A DNA stretch of 64,000 nucleotides, from NCBI GenBank assembly GCA_023284085.1, contig JAKVHY010000006.1, forward strand, positions 62,001 through 126,000, in the 5' to 3' direction. A program made the position numbers and the translations under genes. Below are positions 12,122 through 19,574 of this stretch, piece after piece. The first letter of the stretch is position 1. Each line of letters begins with the position of its first letter. The notes beneath the pieces were generated by a model that saw nothing but the letters and a program-made list of their open reading frames with translations, did not search any database and was not told where the DNA came from. This DNA is from Shewanella benthica (GTDB taxonomy: Bacteria; Pseudomonadota; Gammaproteobacteria; Enterobacterales; Shewanellaceae).

Positions 12122-12434
12122 ATACCATTCCATATAAGTATCTGGTCAGTTCAGAGACTCTCAGTTTTTTCAATTCAAGGCGCATTGATGAGGAAATGGT
12201 TATTCCCTTTTAAGTCAATGCAACACAGAAGTGGAAACACTGAGAGCCTCACGCAGTGCGGGTTTCAAAGCCCTTTATGCTACGTTTAATATTCTCGATA
12301 TACGACTGCATGGATGCAGGAGGTAGAGCAACGCAGGAGCTGTTGCCGAGAATAACTATTAGCTTCAAACATTTGCCTTGCCTACAGTGATTTGAACTCC
12401 CGCTGAATTATCAGATACTTACTCGGAATGGTAT
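12122..12434. mobile_element. MITE-like element with 23-bp terminal inverted repeats
   Basis: The left end at 12122-12144 (begins ATACCATTCCATATAAGT) is matched in reverse complement by the right end at 12412-12434 (ends ACTCGGAATGGTAT). Twenty of 23 positions pair. The 313-bp interior has no ORF and contains a secondary inverted repeat built on ACTCTCAG / CTGAGAG. No clear target duplication could be defined. It is probably a non-autonomous element mobilised in trans. Confidence 0.8.
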
Positions 12435-12589
12435 AAAGCATAGATGATGTAGATGAAATGAGGCTGAAGTCCTCGATAAAGAGTTAGCCTTAAATGACGC
12501 TGTGAAGTTAGTTGCTGCTAGCTAGTTGCTGCTAGTAAAGTGCGCCAACTCTTAGGCAAGGGTTTTACCCAGGAGTCGAGTTGGCAGTC

Positions 12590-12830
12590 AGACAAACAAT
12601 CGATCAAATGTTTCAAATTGGATTCATGGTATTCAATCGACAGTGCATCACATAAGTCGGCCTATAGCTCAACTTCATTTACGGCCGGGTTATGAATTAC
12701 GGCAACATCTGTGCTTTCAGGCAGGTGTTCGAGTAAAGCGGTTAATAAGGTGGTTTTACCACTACCTTCATCACCGGTGAGCAGGATGAAGACCACAGGT
12801 CTCGCTTATTCCATAGCTAAGGTGCTGATT
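12590..12830 (-). pseudogene. Remnant of an ExeA/GspA/MshM-type AAA ATPase gene
   Basis: On the minus strand the translation HLSYGISET is followed after a frameshift (near 12796) by VVFILLTGDEGSGKTTLL and then EHLPESTDVAVIHNP, which is the N-terminal and Walker A region of ExeA/GspA-type secretion ATPases. An in-frame TAG occurs at 12662-12664. After it the reading continues as ADLCDALSIEYHESNLKHL and then fades. The start, Walker B and the rest of the gene are absent, so it is a decayed fragment. Confidence 0.75.
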
Positions 12831-13109
12831 TTAAAAGAAGACTAAGCATGTCAGGTAATATTTTTGTTGTTTTCTGTATTATTAAGTTGCTGTATTTAAA
12901 GTTATTTATTGTTATTCGCGTTTGATTAGTTGTGTTTTGATTGTTTATTGGTTTTTTTATGCGTTTTCATAGGTTATCTATGGTTTTTTTGTGTTTTTTG
13001 TTTGTTATCCCGTTATTTTATAATCGATGTTTGTAAACCTTAAGAGTTTATAAAATGGTATGAATATTTATTTTTGTAGTAATAGTTATATATCAACATA
13101 CGATGTATG
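12831..13109. other. T-rich intergenic stretch
   Basis: Strongly AT-rich DNA, T-rich on the plus strand, between the ATPase remnant and the hairpin beyond focA. No coding or RNA gene is seen. Confidence 0.4.
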
Positions 13110-13148
13110 GAAGTAACGCTATTATATGCAGCCCTATAGCGTTACTTC
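13110..13148. terminator. Perfect 13-bp hairpin downstream of focA
   Basis: GAAGTAACGCTAT (13110-13122) pairs perfectly with ATAGCGTTACTTC (13136-13148) across a 13-base loop. It starts about 25 bp past the focA stop. The T run follows only on the plus strand (TTTTAC), so for focA it may act as a 3' stabilising hairpin rather than a classic terminator. Confidence 0.6.
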
Positions 13149-13172
13149 TTTTACATATGGTGAGTTGAGTTT

Positions 13173-14075
13173 TTATCTTGTGCTGTATTTTGTTTTTGTC
13201 TCTTTTGTTGTTTTTTGGTTTGTATCTAAATATGGTCTTCTGTGCACAAACCAGTATGCGAACCCAACGAAGAACCCACCACCGATTATATTTCCTATTG
13301 TTACTGGGATAAGATTATTAAAAATAAAATGAGGAATCGTTAAGTCAGAAAATTCACTCGCCGTATGTCCAGTCATTTCCCAAAATTCGGGAGTGGCAAA
13401 AGTTTGTATGACAATTCCTGTAGGGATCATAAACATGTTGGCGATACTGTGTTCAAAACCACAGGCAACAAACATAGATACAGGAAAGAGCATGACCATG
13501 ACTTTGTCTGTATTACTACGACAGGAGAAGGTCATCCATACAGCGAGGCAGACAAGCAAGTTACACAGCAGGCCTAATATCACGGCTTGCAAGAAAGTGT
13601 GGTGAATTTTGTGTTGAGCGACCTTCATCGCGTGAATTCCCCATTCACCGTTGTTGCCCATATAGAGCCCTGCTAAGAATATGATAAGGACGAAGAACAT
13701 AGCCCCAGTGAAGTTACCTAAATACACAGTTACCCAATTTCTTGCCAACTGTGCATTGGTAATACGGTTACTTGCTCGGGCAACCACAGTTAATACCGTT
13801 GAGGTAAATAACTCTCCGCCACATACGACGACTAATATTAATCCTAAGCTAAATGCGATACCACCTAGAAACTTTGTCATTCCCCAAGGTGCATCTCCAG
13901 CCCCCGTGGTTACTGTGATGTAGAAGACAAAAGCAATAGAGATAAACACCCCAGCAGACATGGCTAAGAAGAATGCCTGTACCGGGCTTTTAGTTGCTTT
14001 TCCAACACCGACATCTTCGGCTTTTTTGGTCATGTCGCCCGGTAGTAACGCATCGAACGGATTATTATTATCCAT
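13173..14075 (-). CDS. focA: Formate channel FocA (FNT family)
   Basis: A 300-residue formate/nitrite transporter protein with six membrane helices. The N-terminus has PGDMTKKAEDVGVGKATKSP, characteristic of FocA. The conserved pore-side segment GFEHSIANMF contains the histidine of the formate channels. It moves formate across the inner membrane according to pH. It has a strong AAAGGAGGG ribosome binding site. Upstream lie two -24/-12 candidates and a TGTCGACA-type activator site, so it probably belongs to the FhlA regulon with hyf and fdhF. The C-terminal tail is rich in K/T and variable. Confidence 0.93.
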   Translation of the reverse strand: MDNNNPFDALLPGDMTKKAEDVGVGKATKSPVQAFFLAMSAGVFISIAFVFYITVTTGAGDAPWGMTKFLGGIAFSLGLILVVVCGGELFTSTVLTVVARASNRITNAQLARNWVTVYLGNFTGAMFFVLIIFLAGLYMGNNGEWGIHAMKVAQHKIHHTFLQAVILGLLCNLLVCLAVWMTFSCRSNTDKVMVMLFPVSMFVACGFEHSIANMFMIPTGIVIQTFATPEFWEMTGHTASEFSDLTIPHFIFNNLIPVTIGNIIGGGFFVGFAYWFVHRRPYLDTNQKTTKETKTKYSTR

Positions 14076-14170
14076 ATTGCTCCCTCCTTTAGGTTGCTTT
14101 TATGGTTTGATTTATTTACCTATTTGAACTTAAGGTTTCGTTGTCTTTGTTTCCAAATGACTCACCTATC

Positions 14171-14186
14171 AGCATCGAAGGTGCCA
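14171..14186 (-). promoter_or_regulatory. Candidate sigma-54 promoter of focA (proximal)
   Basis: The minus-strand sequence TGGCACCTTCGATGCT has the GG-N10-GC spacing and TGGCAC of the -24/-12 consensus. It lies about 100 bp before the focA start. Confidence 0.55.
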
Positions 14187-14236
14187 GTTGTTTAAAGCAA
14201 GTCCTCGGGGTTTTATTCATCATGCAGGCTGTAGAT

Positions 14237-14252
14237 AGCAATACTGATGCCA
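14237..14252 (-). promoter_or_regulatory. Candidate sigma-54 promoter of focA (distal)
   Basis: The minus-strand sequence TGGCATCAGTATTGCT matches the -24/-12 consensus well (GG-N10-GC with TTGCT). It lies 83 bp from the upstream TGTCGACA pair, a usual distance for an enhancer-binding protein. Confidence 0.65.
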
Positions 14253-14334
14253 GTCTCATTATTTTTATGTTAACTATTGTTAAATATGAATATATTAGTT
14301 TGTTTCTTGATGTAACTAATTTGATAACTAGCGA

Positions 14335-14354
14335 TGTCGACACTAATGTCGACT
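14335..14354. promoter_or_regulatory. Putative FhlA-type upstream activator site for focA
   Basis: Two palindromic half-sites, TGTCGACA and TGTCGACT, are separated by four bases. The same arrangement occurs before hyfA (18745-18764), and a related palindrome occurs before hydN (30459-30486). All three lie upstream of -24/-12 promoters, and fhlA is in the same locus. Binding is inferred. Confidence 0.65.
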
Positions 14355-14483
14355 TCATTTCGTCGCTGAAACCTTAAAGGGGGCTTATACCGATTGGTTT
14401 TAGTCAATGGGGGAGAAAGGTTCAAATATAAAAAAAGCGACTAATGAATAGTCGCCAGTTGAAAAGGTAAGACACATGTTAAA

Positions 14484-14594
14484 GCGTCTTGCTTGGACAC
14501 CTGATAAGCCGTGAAACCAGGCTAATTGGGCTTGATTATTTCTAAAGGCGGTAACCGCAGCTGAGTAAGATTTTACCGGCACATAGTTAACATC
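14484..14594 (-). pseudogene. Fragment of a PhnD/selenate-type ABC transporter binding protein
   Basis: Within a short open frame the segment DVNYVPVKSYSAAVTAFRNN, followed by QAQLAWFHGLSGVQARR, matches the substrate-pocket region of PhnD-like periplasmic binding proteins, especially the class annotated as putative selenate ABC transporter binding proteins. Flanking residues in the same frame do not look like the family. Only about 37 codons remain, so this is a relic. It lies 285 bp from selC. Confidence 0.55.
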
Positions 14595-14878
14595 AATGAT
14601 TGTGAAAATAGCAATAATCCTATAATAGGTATAAATTATGATGTATTCATAGTATATCCAATGACGCATTAATATGAGCTGAATAATTTAGTATTGTTTC
14701 ACGTGAATGAAAGCTATGTTGCTCACGTTGCTCACTGTTGTAGTGTGGGCTTTAATAGTGATAGTGACTTTTTGTTTTAGTCAAATATCTATTTAAATAT
14801 ATTTTAAAATGAGTTTTATATATTGAGATCTAGTTCAAGTTTTTGTTTTTTTTATTGGATATACTTATTTCGTATTCA

Positions 14879-14970
14879 GGAAGTAGATGAGGTCTGGTGG
14901 CCTTCTCGGTCTTCAAAATCGATGTGAGTCTAATAGGCTTTGGTAGGTTCGATTCCTGCCTCTTCCGCCA
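14879..14970 (+). tRNA. selC: tRNA-Sec (anticodon TCA)
   Basis: A 92-nt selenocysteine tRNA. The anticodon loop CTTCAAA is held by the stem TCGGT/ATCGA. It has a long variable arm (GAGTC ... GGCTT), a T arm GTAGG-TTCGATT-CCTGC, and ends in GCCA encoded in the DNA. The acceptor GGAAGTAG pairs with CTCTTCC only if one T is bulged, unlike the unbroken eight-base-pair acceptor usual in bacteria. It lies just upstream of selA and selB and decodes the UGA in fdhF. Confidence 0.88.
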
Positions 14971-15088
14971 AATTTTATTAAAGTGATGATTATGGCAGTT
15001 TGGGAGTGAATTTGTATTAAATTGCTGTTTATGTGGTTTTATACTCTTTCAGCTGTGCATGAACTTTGAAGTCTTTAAAGGAGTGCAT

Positions 15089-16504
15089 ATGAAGGCTAAT
15101 CAAAAAGCTAATCAAAAAGTAAGCCATCGTCTTCCTCAAGTTGAGCAATTACTGCAACAACATTTTTTATCTCCCTTTATCGAAAAATTGAGTCGGCCAG
15201 TTGTCACTAAAGTCATCCGTAGCTATTTTGCTGAAATTCGTCAGTCAGCAGTCTTCAAACTGCAGGGCTGTAATGGATTTAACATTATCGAGGCACTGAC
15301 ATCACGTTTAGAAGGAGTACTACTTCAGCGTCAAACTGCGGTGATCAATGCAACAGGGACTATTATCCATACCAATTTGGGGCGCTCACCGATAGACCCA
15401 GCGCTTTGGGATGCAGTAAAAGAGGTAAATACCAGTTATAACAACCTGGAGTTAAAACTAGAAGACGGTAAAAGGGGTCAGCGAAAGGGGTTACTCAATA
15501 CTTTGCTTGCAACACTTACCGGGGCTGACGCTGGGCTACTGGTGAATAATAATGCCTGCTCTATTTACCTATTGTTACATGAGCTCGCTAAAGGTAAGGA
15601 GGTCATTGTATCTCGGGGCGAGCAGATACAGATAGGTGGCGGTTTTCGTATCCCCGATATCTTAGCCCTCTCTGGTGCCAAACTGGTTGAGGTAGGCACG
15701 ACCAATATCACCACGGCAGATGATTATATTGATGCGATCACCGAAAATACCGCGATGGTGTTGGTTGTTCATCAGTCTAACTTTGCCATTCGTGGTTTTA
15801 CTGAGTCTGCTGATATCAATGAACTAAGTCGTCGCTTGCCAAAAGAGGTTATTTTAGCTGTCGATCAAGGCTCTGGCGTAACTTGTGAACCCCATTTCCC
15901 AGAAGAGAAGTCGGTCCTTAAGTATATCTCTGCTGGTGCAGACTTGGTCTGTTTCTCCGGTGATAAAATCTTAGGGGGGCCACAAGCTGGTATCATCTGC
16001 GGAGATGCCTCCTTGATTCAGCGTTTAGAAAAAAATCCCATGATGCGAGCATTCAGGTCTGGTAGAGTCGTACTTTCACTGATCGAAGAATTACTTGTCC
16101 GTAAGCTCAATGAGCAGGAGAGTGGTAAGGGCATTTCAGAGCGTTTGGTTGCACAACTTGCTGCCTCATTGGCTAAAGCTGACCGACTCACTCGACTGTT
16201 TCCAAGCCATATAGAGATCTGTTCACTTAAGGCGGTGGTTGGTGGAGGCACCTTACCCGATGTTGATTATGCCTGTTGGGGCGTTACTTTAGCTGGGGAT
16301 CCGCTTAAGCTGAGTCGTGACTTAAGGCTAAGATCGACACCGATAATTGGCGTGATACAAAAAAAACAATTTATCTTAAATCTGGCCAGTGTTCCCGATG
16401 CTGATTTCGAACGACTTATCGTCCTGTTAGAAGGTTACCTCATTGATAAAAAAGGGGATGTTGAATCTGACTGTAGAGCAGAACGAGTGAAAGCTGTCAT
16501 TTGA
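15089..16504 (+). CDS. selA: L-seryl-tRNA(Sec) selenium transferase
   Basis: A pyridoxal-phosphate enzyme of about 471 residues that converts Ser-tRNA(Sec) to Sec-tRNA(Sec) using selenophosphate. It has the family-typical INATGTIIHTNLGRSP, SRGEQIQIGGGFRIP and the PLP-lysine region CFSGDKILGGPQAG. The ATG at 15089 is preferred because AAAGGAG lies seven bases before it. The in-frame ATG at 15059 adds ten residues. It is 118 bp after selC and 10 bp before selB, which forms a selC-selA-selB unit. Confidence 0.95.
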   Translation: MKANQKANQKVSHRLPQVEQLLQQHFLSPFIEKLSRPVVTKVIRSYFAEIRQSAVFKLQGCNGFNIIEALTSRLEGVLLQRQTAVINATGTIIHTNLGRSPIDPALWDAVKEVNTSYNNLELKLEDGKRGQRKGLLNTLLATLTGADAGLLVNNNACSIYLLLHELAKGKEVIVSRGEQIQIGGGFRIPDILALSGAKLVEVGTTNITTADDYIDAITENTAMVLVVHQSNFAIRGFTESADINELSRRLPKEVILAVDQGSGVTCEPHFPEEKSVLKYISAGADLVCFSGDKILGGPQAGIICGDASLIQRLEKNPMMRAFRSGRVVLSLIEELLVRKLNEQESGKGISERLVAQLAASLAKADRLTRLFPSHIEICSLKAVVGGGTLPDVDYACWGVTLAGDPLKLSRDLRLRSTPIIGVIQKKQFILNLASVPDADFERLIVLLEGYLIDKKGDVESDCRAERVKAVI

Positions 16505-16514
16505 AGGAACTAAC

Positions 16515-18389
16515 ATGATCCGTTTACCAACCCCAATCGCTACAAATATATCTTCTCAGGCACCAGAACAGTTTGTTATCGCTATGGCTGGGCATGTTGA
16601 TCATGGGAAAACCGCGTTAATACATGCATTAACAGGGATCATGACTGCACGCAGTTTTGAACAAGCTTGTGGCATGACACAAAATTTGGGATTTGCTCAC
16701 TTTACAGGCTGTGAAGGGCAGCAGATCGGTGTGGTCGATGTACCGGGTCATGAACGCTATATCCGCAATATGGTGGCAGGTCTTTGGAGTATAGAATTGG
16801 TGGTGTTAGTCGTTGCCGCTAATGAGGGCTGGATGCCGATGACCCAAGCGCACCTTGAAGTGGCTAAAGCTATGGGCCATTGTTCAATAATCATCTGTAT
16901 TACCAAGAAAGATCTGGTTGATGATAAGCAGCTTTTCGAGTTAGAGGAGGAGTTACTTGAGCGAGTAATGGACTGCTGCGATGAAGTGGCTGAAGTTATC
17001 TGTGTATCAGCAGTCACTGGTGAAAACATCGAGGAACTCAAACAGTTAATTAGCCTGCAACTTAGCCTAATAACACATTCAAAGGCGTTGAGTGTTAACC
17101 CTGATTGTCACCGGGCTGAGGCGCTGAGTCATCAAGACAGAAAAGCACACCTTTATGTTGATAGAAGTTTCAGTGTGCAAGGCATTGGCACGGTAGTCAC
17201 TGGCTCACTGGTCGGTGGTAGCATAGCGGTCGGCAGTCACTTAACCTTAATGCCTAAAGGGCAAATGGTAAAAGTGCGTAGTCTACAGGTCTATCATCAG
17301 TCAGTAGATAAAGCGGCTGGTGTGTCAAGGGTCGCGGTGGGCATAAAGGGGGTAAATTATAAAGCACTTTCCCGAGGAGATTGTTTAGTTGTTGATCCAC
17401 ACATGCATAGTGCCACGAGTGAAATTGTGGTGCGCCTAAATGAGCTGCCGCCTAAGTTAAAAAACTGTCAGGTTGAGGTCGCTATTGGGAGTTGGCATGG
17501 AGTTGGGCAATTAATAAAAATTTCACATACCCAGTTAGTGAGAGTCAAACTTAACAGTCAGGTCTGTTGTCATTTCTCTCAACCGATTGCGTTCATTCAG
17601 CATGGAGGCAGTAAGCTTATCGCCAGTGGATCTTGTGTCTGGTTTAGTGAGATTGAGCGTTGGCAAAGGAGAGCCCTTTATACTTTACTCGATGCATTGC
17701 CTGAATCCATAGATGAGTCTCACCGTATTCAACTGCAATTGCAATTAGAGGGCTATATTGTTCGAAATGATGAACGAGAGTTGCCGCCGCAATTTGATTT
17801 TATCAACTTGGGGGAGCTTGCCGTTTTAAGGTCTTGGTATCAAGAGACTGAAGTGTCGATACTGTCGCTGCTTAACCAACCGTCCGCAGCACTATCTAGT
17901 GCAGAACTGGCAAGCCAACTTAGGGTCAATGCGACGGCATTATCTGAGGTACTTCAGCAGCTCAAAATGCAAGAACAGATCCATCTTAGTTTTGGCTGCT
18001 GGGTTGCAGGTAGTGGCAGTAGTGAAGATGATCTCTGCATTGACAGTCAAGATTTGCTCAGTCAAATACGTGCTGCCGAACGCGAAGGTTATATCTTAGA
18101 TAAACATGCCCAGGGCGATATAAAAAAACGACTAAAGAATCTAGCAAGATTGAAGTATGTGACTCAGTTAGAGGACAACATCTATTATGATTTATCCTTG
18201 TATTCCCGCTTAGTTGAAGATATTTTAACCGGTCACAATAAGAACGATAGGATTAGTATGTCTGATATTAAGCAACGTTCTAAACTGAGCCGTAAATATG
18301 CAATTCCATTAGCCAATAAGATGGAAAGAGATGGTTGGGTAAAAAGGGATGCTAATGACAGGATAGTATTAAAAAGTTTGCCTTCATAG
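16515..18389 (+). CDS. selB: Selenocysteine-specific elongation factor SelB
   Basis: A 624-residue translational GTPase. It has G1 AGHVDHGKTALIHALTG, G3 DVPGHERYIRNMVAGL, G4 TKKD, EF-Tu-like domains II and III, and C-terminal winged helices that bind the SECIS hairpin (last about 200 residues). It delivers Sec-tRNA(Sec) to UGA in fdhF. AAGGA precedes the ATG. It follows selA closely. The N-terminus has about 20 extra residues before the G1 region compared with typical SelB, so a later start cannot be excluded. Confidence 0.95.
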   Translation: MIRLPTPIATNISSQAPEQFVIAMAGHVDHGKTALIHALTGIMTARSFEQACGMTQNLGFAHFTGCEGQQIGVVDVPGHERYIRNMVAGLWSIELVVLVVAANEGWMPMTQAHLEVAKAMGHCSIIICITKKDLVDDKQLFELEEELLERVMDCCDEVAEVICVSAVTGENIEELKQLISLQLSLITHSKALSVNPDCHRAEALSHQDRKAHLYVDRSFSVQGIGTVVTGSLVGGSIAVGSHLTLMPKGQMVKVRSLQVYHQSVDKAAGVSRVAVGIKGVNYKALSRGDCLVVDPHMHSATSEIVVRLNELPPKLKNCQVEVAIGSWHGVGQLIKISHTQLVRVKLNSQVCCHFSQPIAFIQHGGSKLIASGSCVWFSEIERWQRRALYTLLDALPESIDESHRIQLQLQLEGYIVRNDERELPPQFDFINLGELAVLRSWYQETEVSILSLLNQPSAALSSAELASQLRVNATALSEVLQQLKMQEQIHLSFGCWVAGSGSSEDDLCIDSQDLLSQIRAAEREGYILDKHAQGDIKKRLKNLARLKYVTQLEDNIYYDLSLYSRLVEDILTGHNKNDRISMSDIKQRSKLSRKYAIPLANKMERDGWVKRDANDRIVLKSLPS

Positions 18390-18744
18390 CCCGTTTATTT
18401 AATCGCAGTTGTTAATGAATAGTTTATATTCAGAGTTCGTTTTTCATTAAATTCTGACCAGAGTAGTCATTTAAATAAAGTTGATTTTTCTATATTTGTT
18501 TTACTCCTGCTAGTTTTATTATCCACTTCCTATAATCAGTAAATCTCGGTGACCCGATGCCTCTTTCTCTGTCATTCTCAGGCCAAGAAGTTAAGTTGTT
18601 GATTTAAACCTTATTAATACGTTTTCTTTGTTTGGAGTTATTCTGTTTTACATTTTGAGTTATCGATCACATTTATATTTTTAAATAGCTGTTAACAACT
18701 TTTATCTTTTATTTTAACGAGGTGGTGTCATTGGTTTTTATTTG
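18390..18744. other. AT-rich intergenic DNA between selB and the hyf control region
   Basis: No ORF, RNA gene or convincing terminator is seen. It separates the sel genes from the hyf activator site. Confidence 0.4.
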
Positions 18745-18764
18745 TGTCGACATAAGTGTCGACA
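18745..18764. promoter_or_regulatory. Putative FhlA-type upstream activator site for hyf
   Basis: TGTCGACA-TAAG-TGTCGACA is a perfect pair of palindromic half-sites with a 4-bp spacer, 125 bp upstream of a -24/-12 candidate. It is the best-conserved copy of the motif in the window. Confidence 0.7.
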
Positions 18765-18888
18765 CTCGTTTTAGATATTATCTTATACCTTTCAGTGTAT
18801 TAGCACTAGATAAACAACCTGCCTTCAAACACTATTAATTACAGTTAGTTAGTTATTAAATTATGTTTCTACACATAAAAATAAAACT

Positions 18889-18904
18889 TGGTGTGAAAAT
18901 TGTA
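18889..18904 (+). promoter_or_regulatory. Candidate sigma-54 promoter of the hyf operon
   Basis: TGGTGTGAAAATTGTA keeps GG-N10-GT with the TTG of the -12 element, 41 bp before the hyfA ATG. It is weaker than consensus (GT rather than GC at -12). Confidence 0.5.
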
Positions 18905-18944
18905 ATAAGCCTAGTTAAGTACTGCAATATAACTAAGGCTAACT

Positions 18945-19574
18945 ATGAATAGTTTTCTTATTGCAGATCCTAAGCTGTGTATTGGATGCGGAACATGTAT
19001 GGCGGCATGTTCTTCGGTGCACAAGTCTAAGGGACTGCAAATAAAACCAAGATTGACGGTAATGCGACACCAAAGCGCTACGGCGCCGGTGATGTGTCGA
19101 CATTGCGAAGACGCCCCCTGTGCCACAGTTTGTCCAGTGAAGGCCATTACCCAAGAGGAGGGTAAGGTTCTGCTCAATGAAACACTCTGTGTCGGTTGTA
19201 CTTTATGTGCAATCGTTTGTCCTTTTGGCGCAATCGCGCTTGATGGCAGCAGACCAGTAGCGATGGCTAACTCTTACGACGTGTATATCCCGTCAGATAT
19301 CCACTCTAGTAACCCATCAACATCGATACCTAGCTGCTTTGGTAAAGATATTCTGGCTTGGGAGCCAGGTGTTAAGAGCATCGCCATTAAGTGCGATCTT
19401 TGTCATAACCAGCCTGACGGGCCAGCTTGTGTTACTGCGTGCCCGACTCAGGCTATTTTCCTTGCAAAAGATAGCTCACTTGAAAACGTCTCTCAGAAAA
19501 AACGTGAGCAAACCGCATCGAGTACCATTCGAGTCGATCTATCTGCTACTGGCAAGGGGGGACTGGAACTATGA
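18945..19574 (+). CDS. hyfA: Hydrogenase-4 ferredoxin-like subunit HyfA
   Basis: A 209-residue protein with four [4Fe-4S] cysteine groups: CIGCGTCMAAC, CRHCEDAPCATVC, CVGCTLCAIVC and CDLCHNQPDGPACVTAC. The sequence and length follow E. coli HyfA (MNxFxxADPxxCxGCxTC). It carries electrons from formate dehydrogenase to the hydrogenase module on the cytoplasmic side of the membrane. It is the first gene of an eleven-gene operon and overlaps hyfB by four bases. Confidence 0.93.
   Translation: MNSFLIADPKLCIGCGTCMAACSSVHKSKGLQIKPRLTVMRHQSATAPVMCRHCEDAPCATVCPVKAITQEEGKVLLNETLCVGCTLCAIVCPFGAIALDGSRPVAMANSYDVYIPSDIHSSNPSTSIPSCFGKDILAWEPGVKSIAIKCDLCHNQPDGPACVTACPTQAIFLAKDSSLENVSQKKREQTASSTIRVDLSATGKGGLEL

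Noticed and set aside
12122..12434. Target-site duplication for the MITE-like element
   Set aside because: The bases next to the ends (TA on the left, AA on the right) do not match cleanly, so no duplication is claimed.
14116..14358. 80-codon minus-strand frame upstream of focA
   Set aside because: It covers the activator site and both sigma-54 candidates, has no ribosome binding site, and shows no protein family features.
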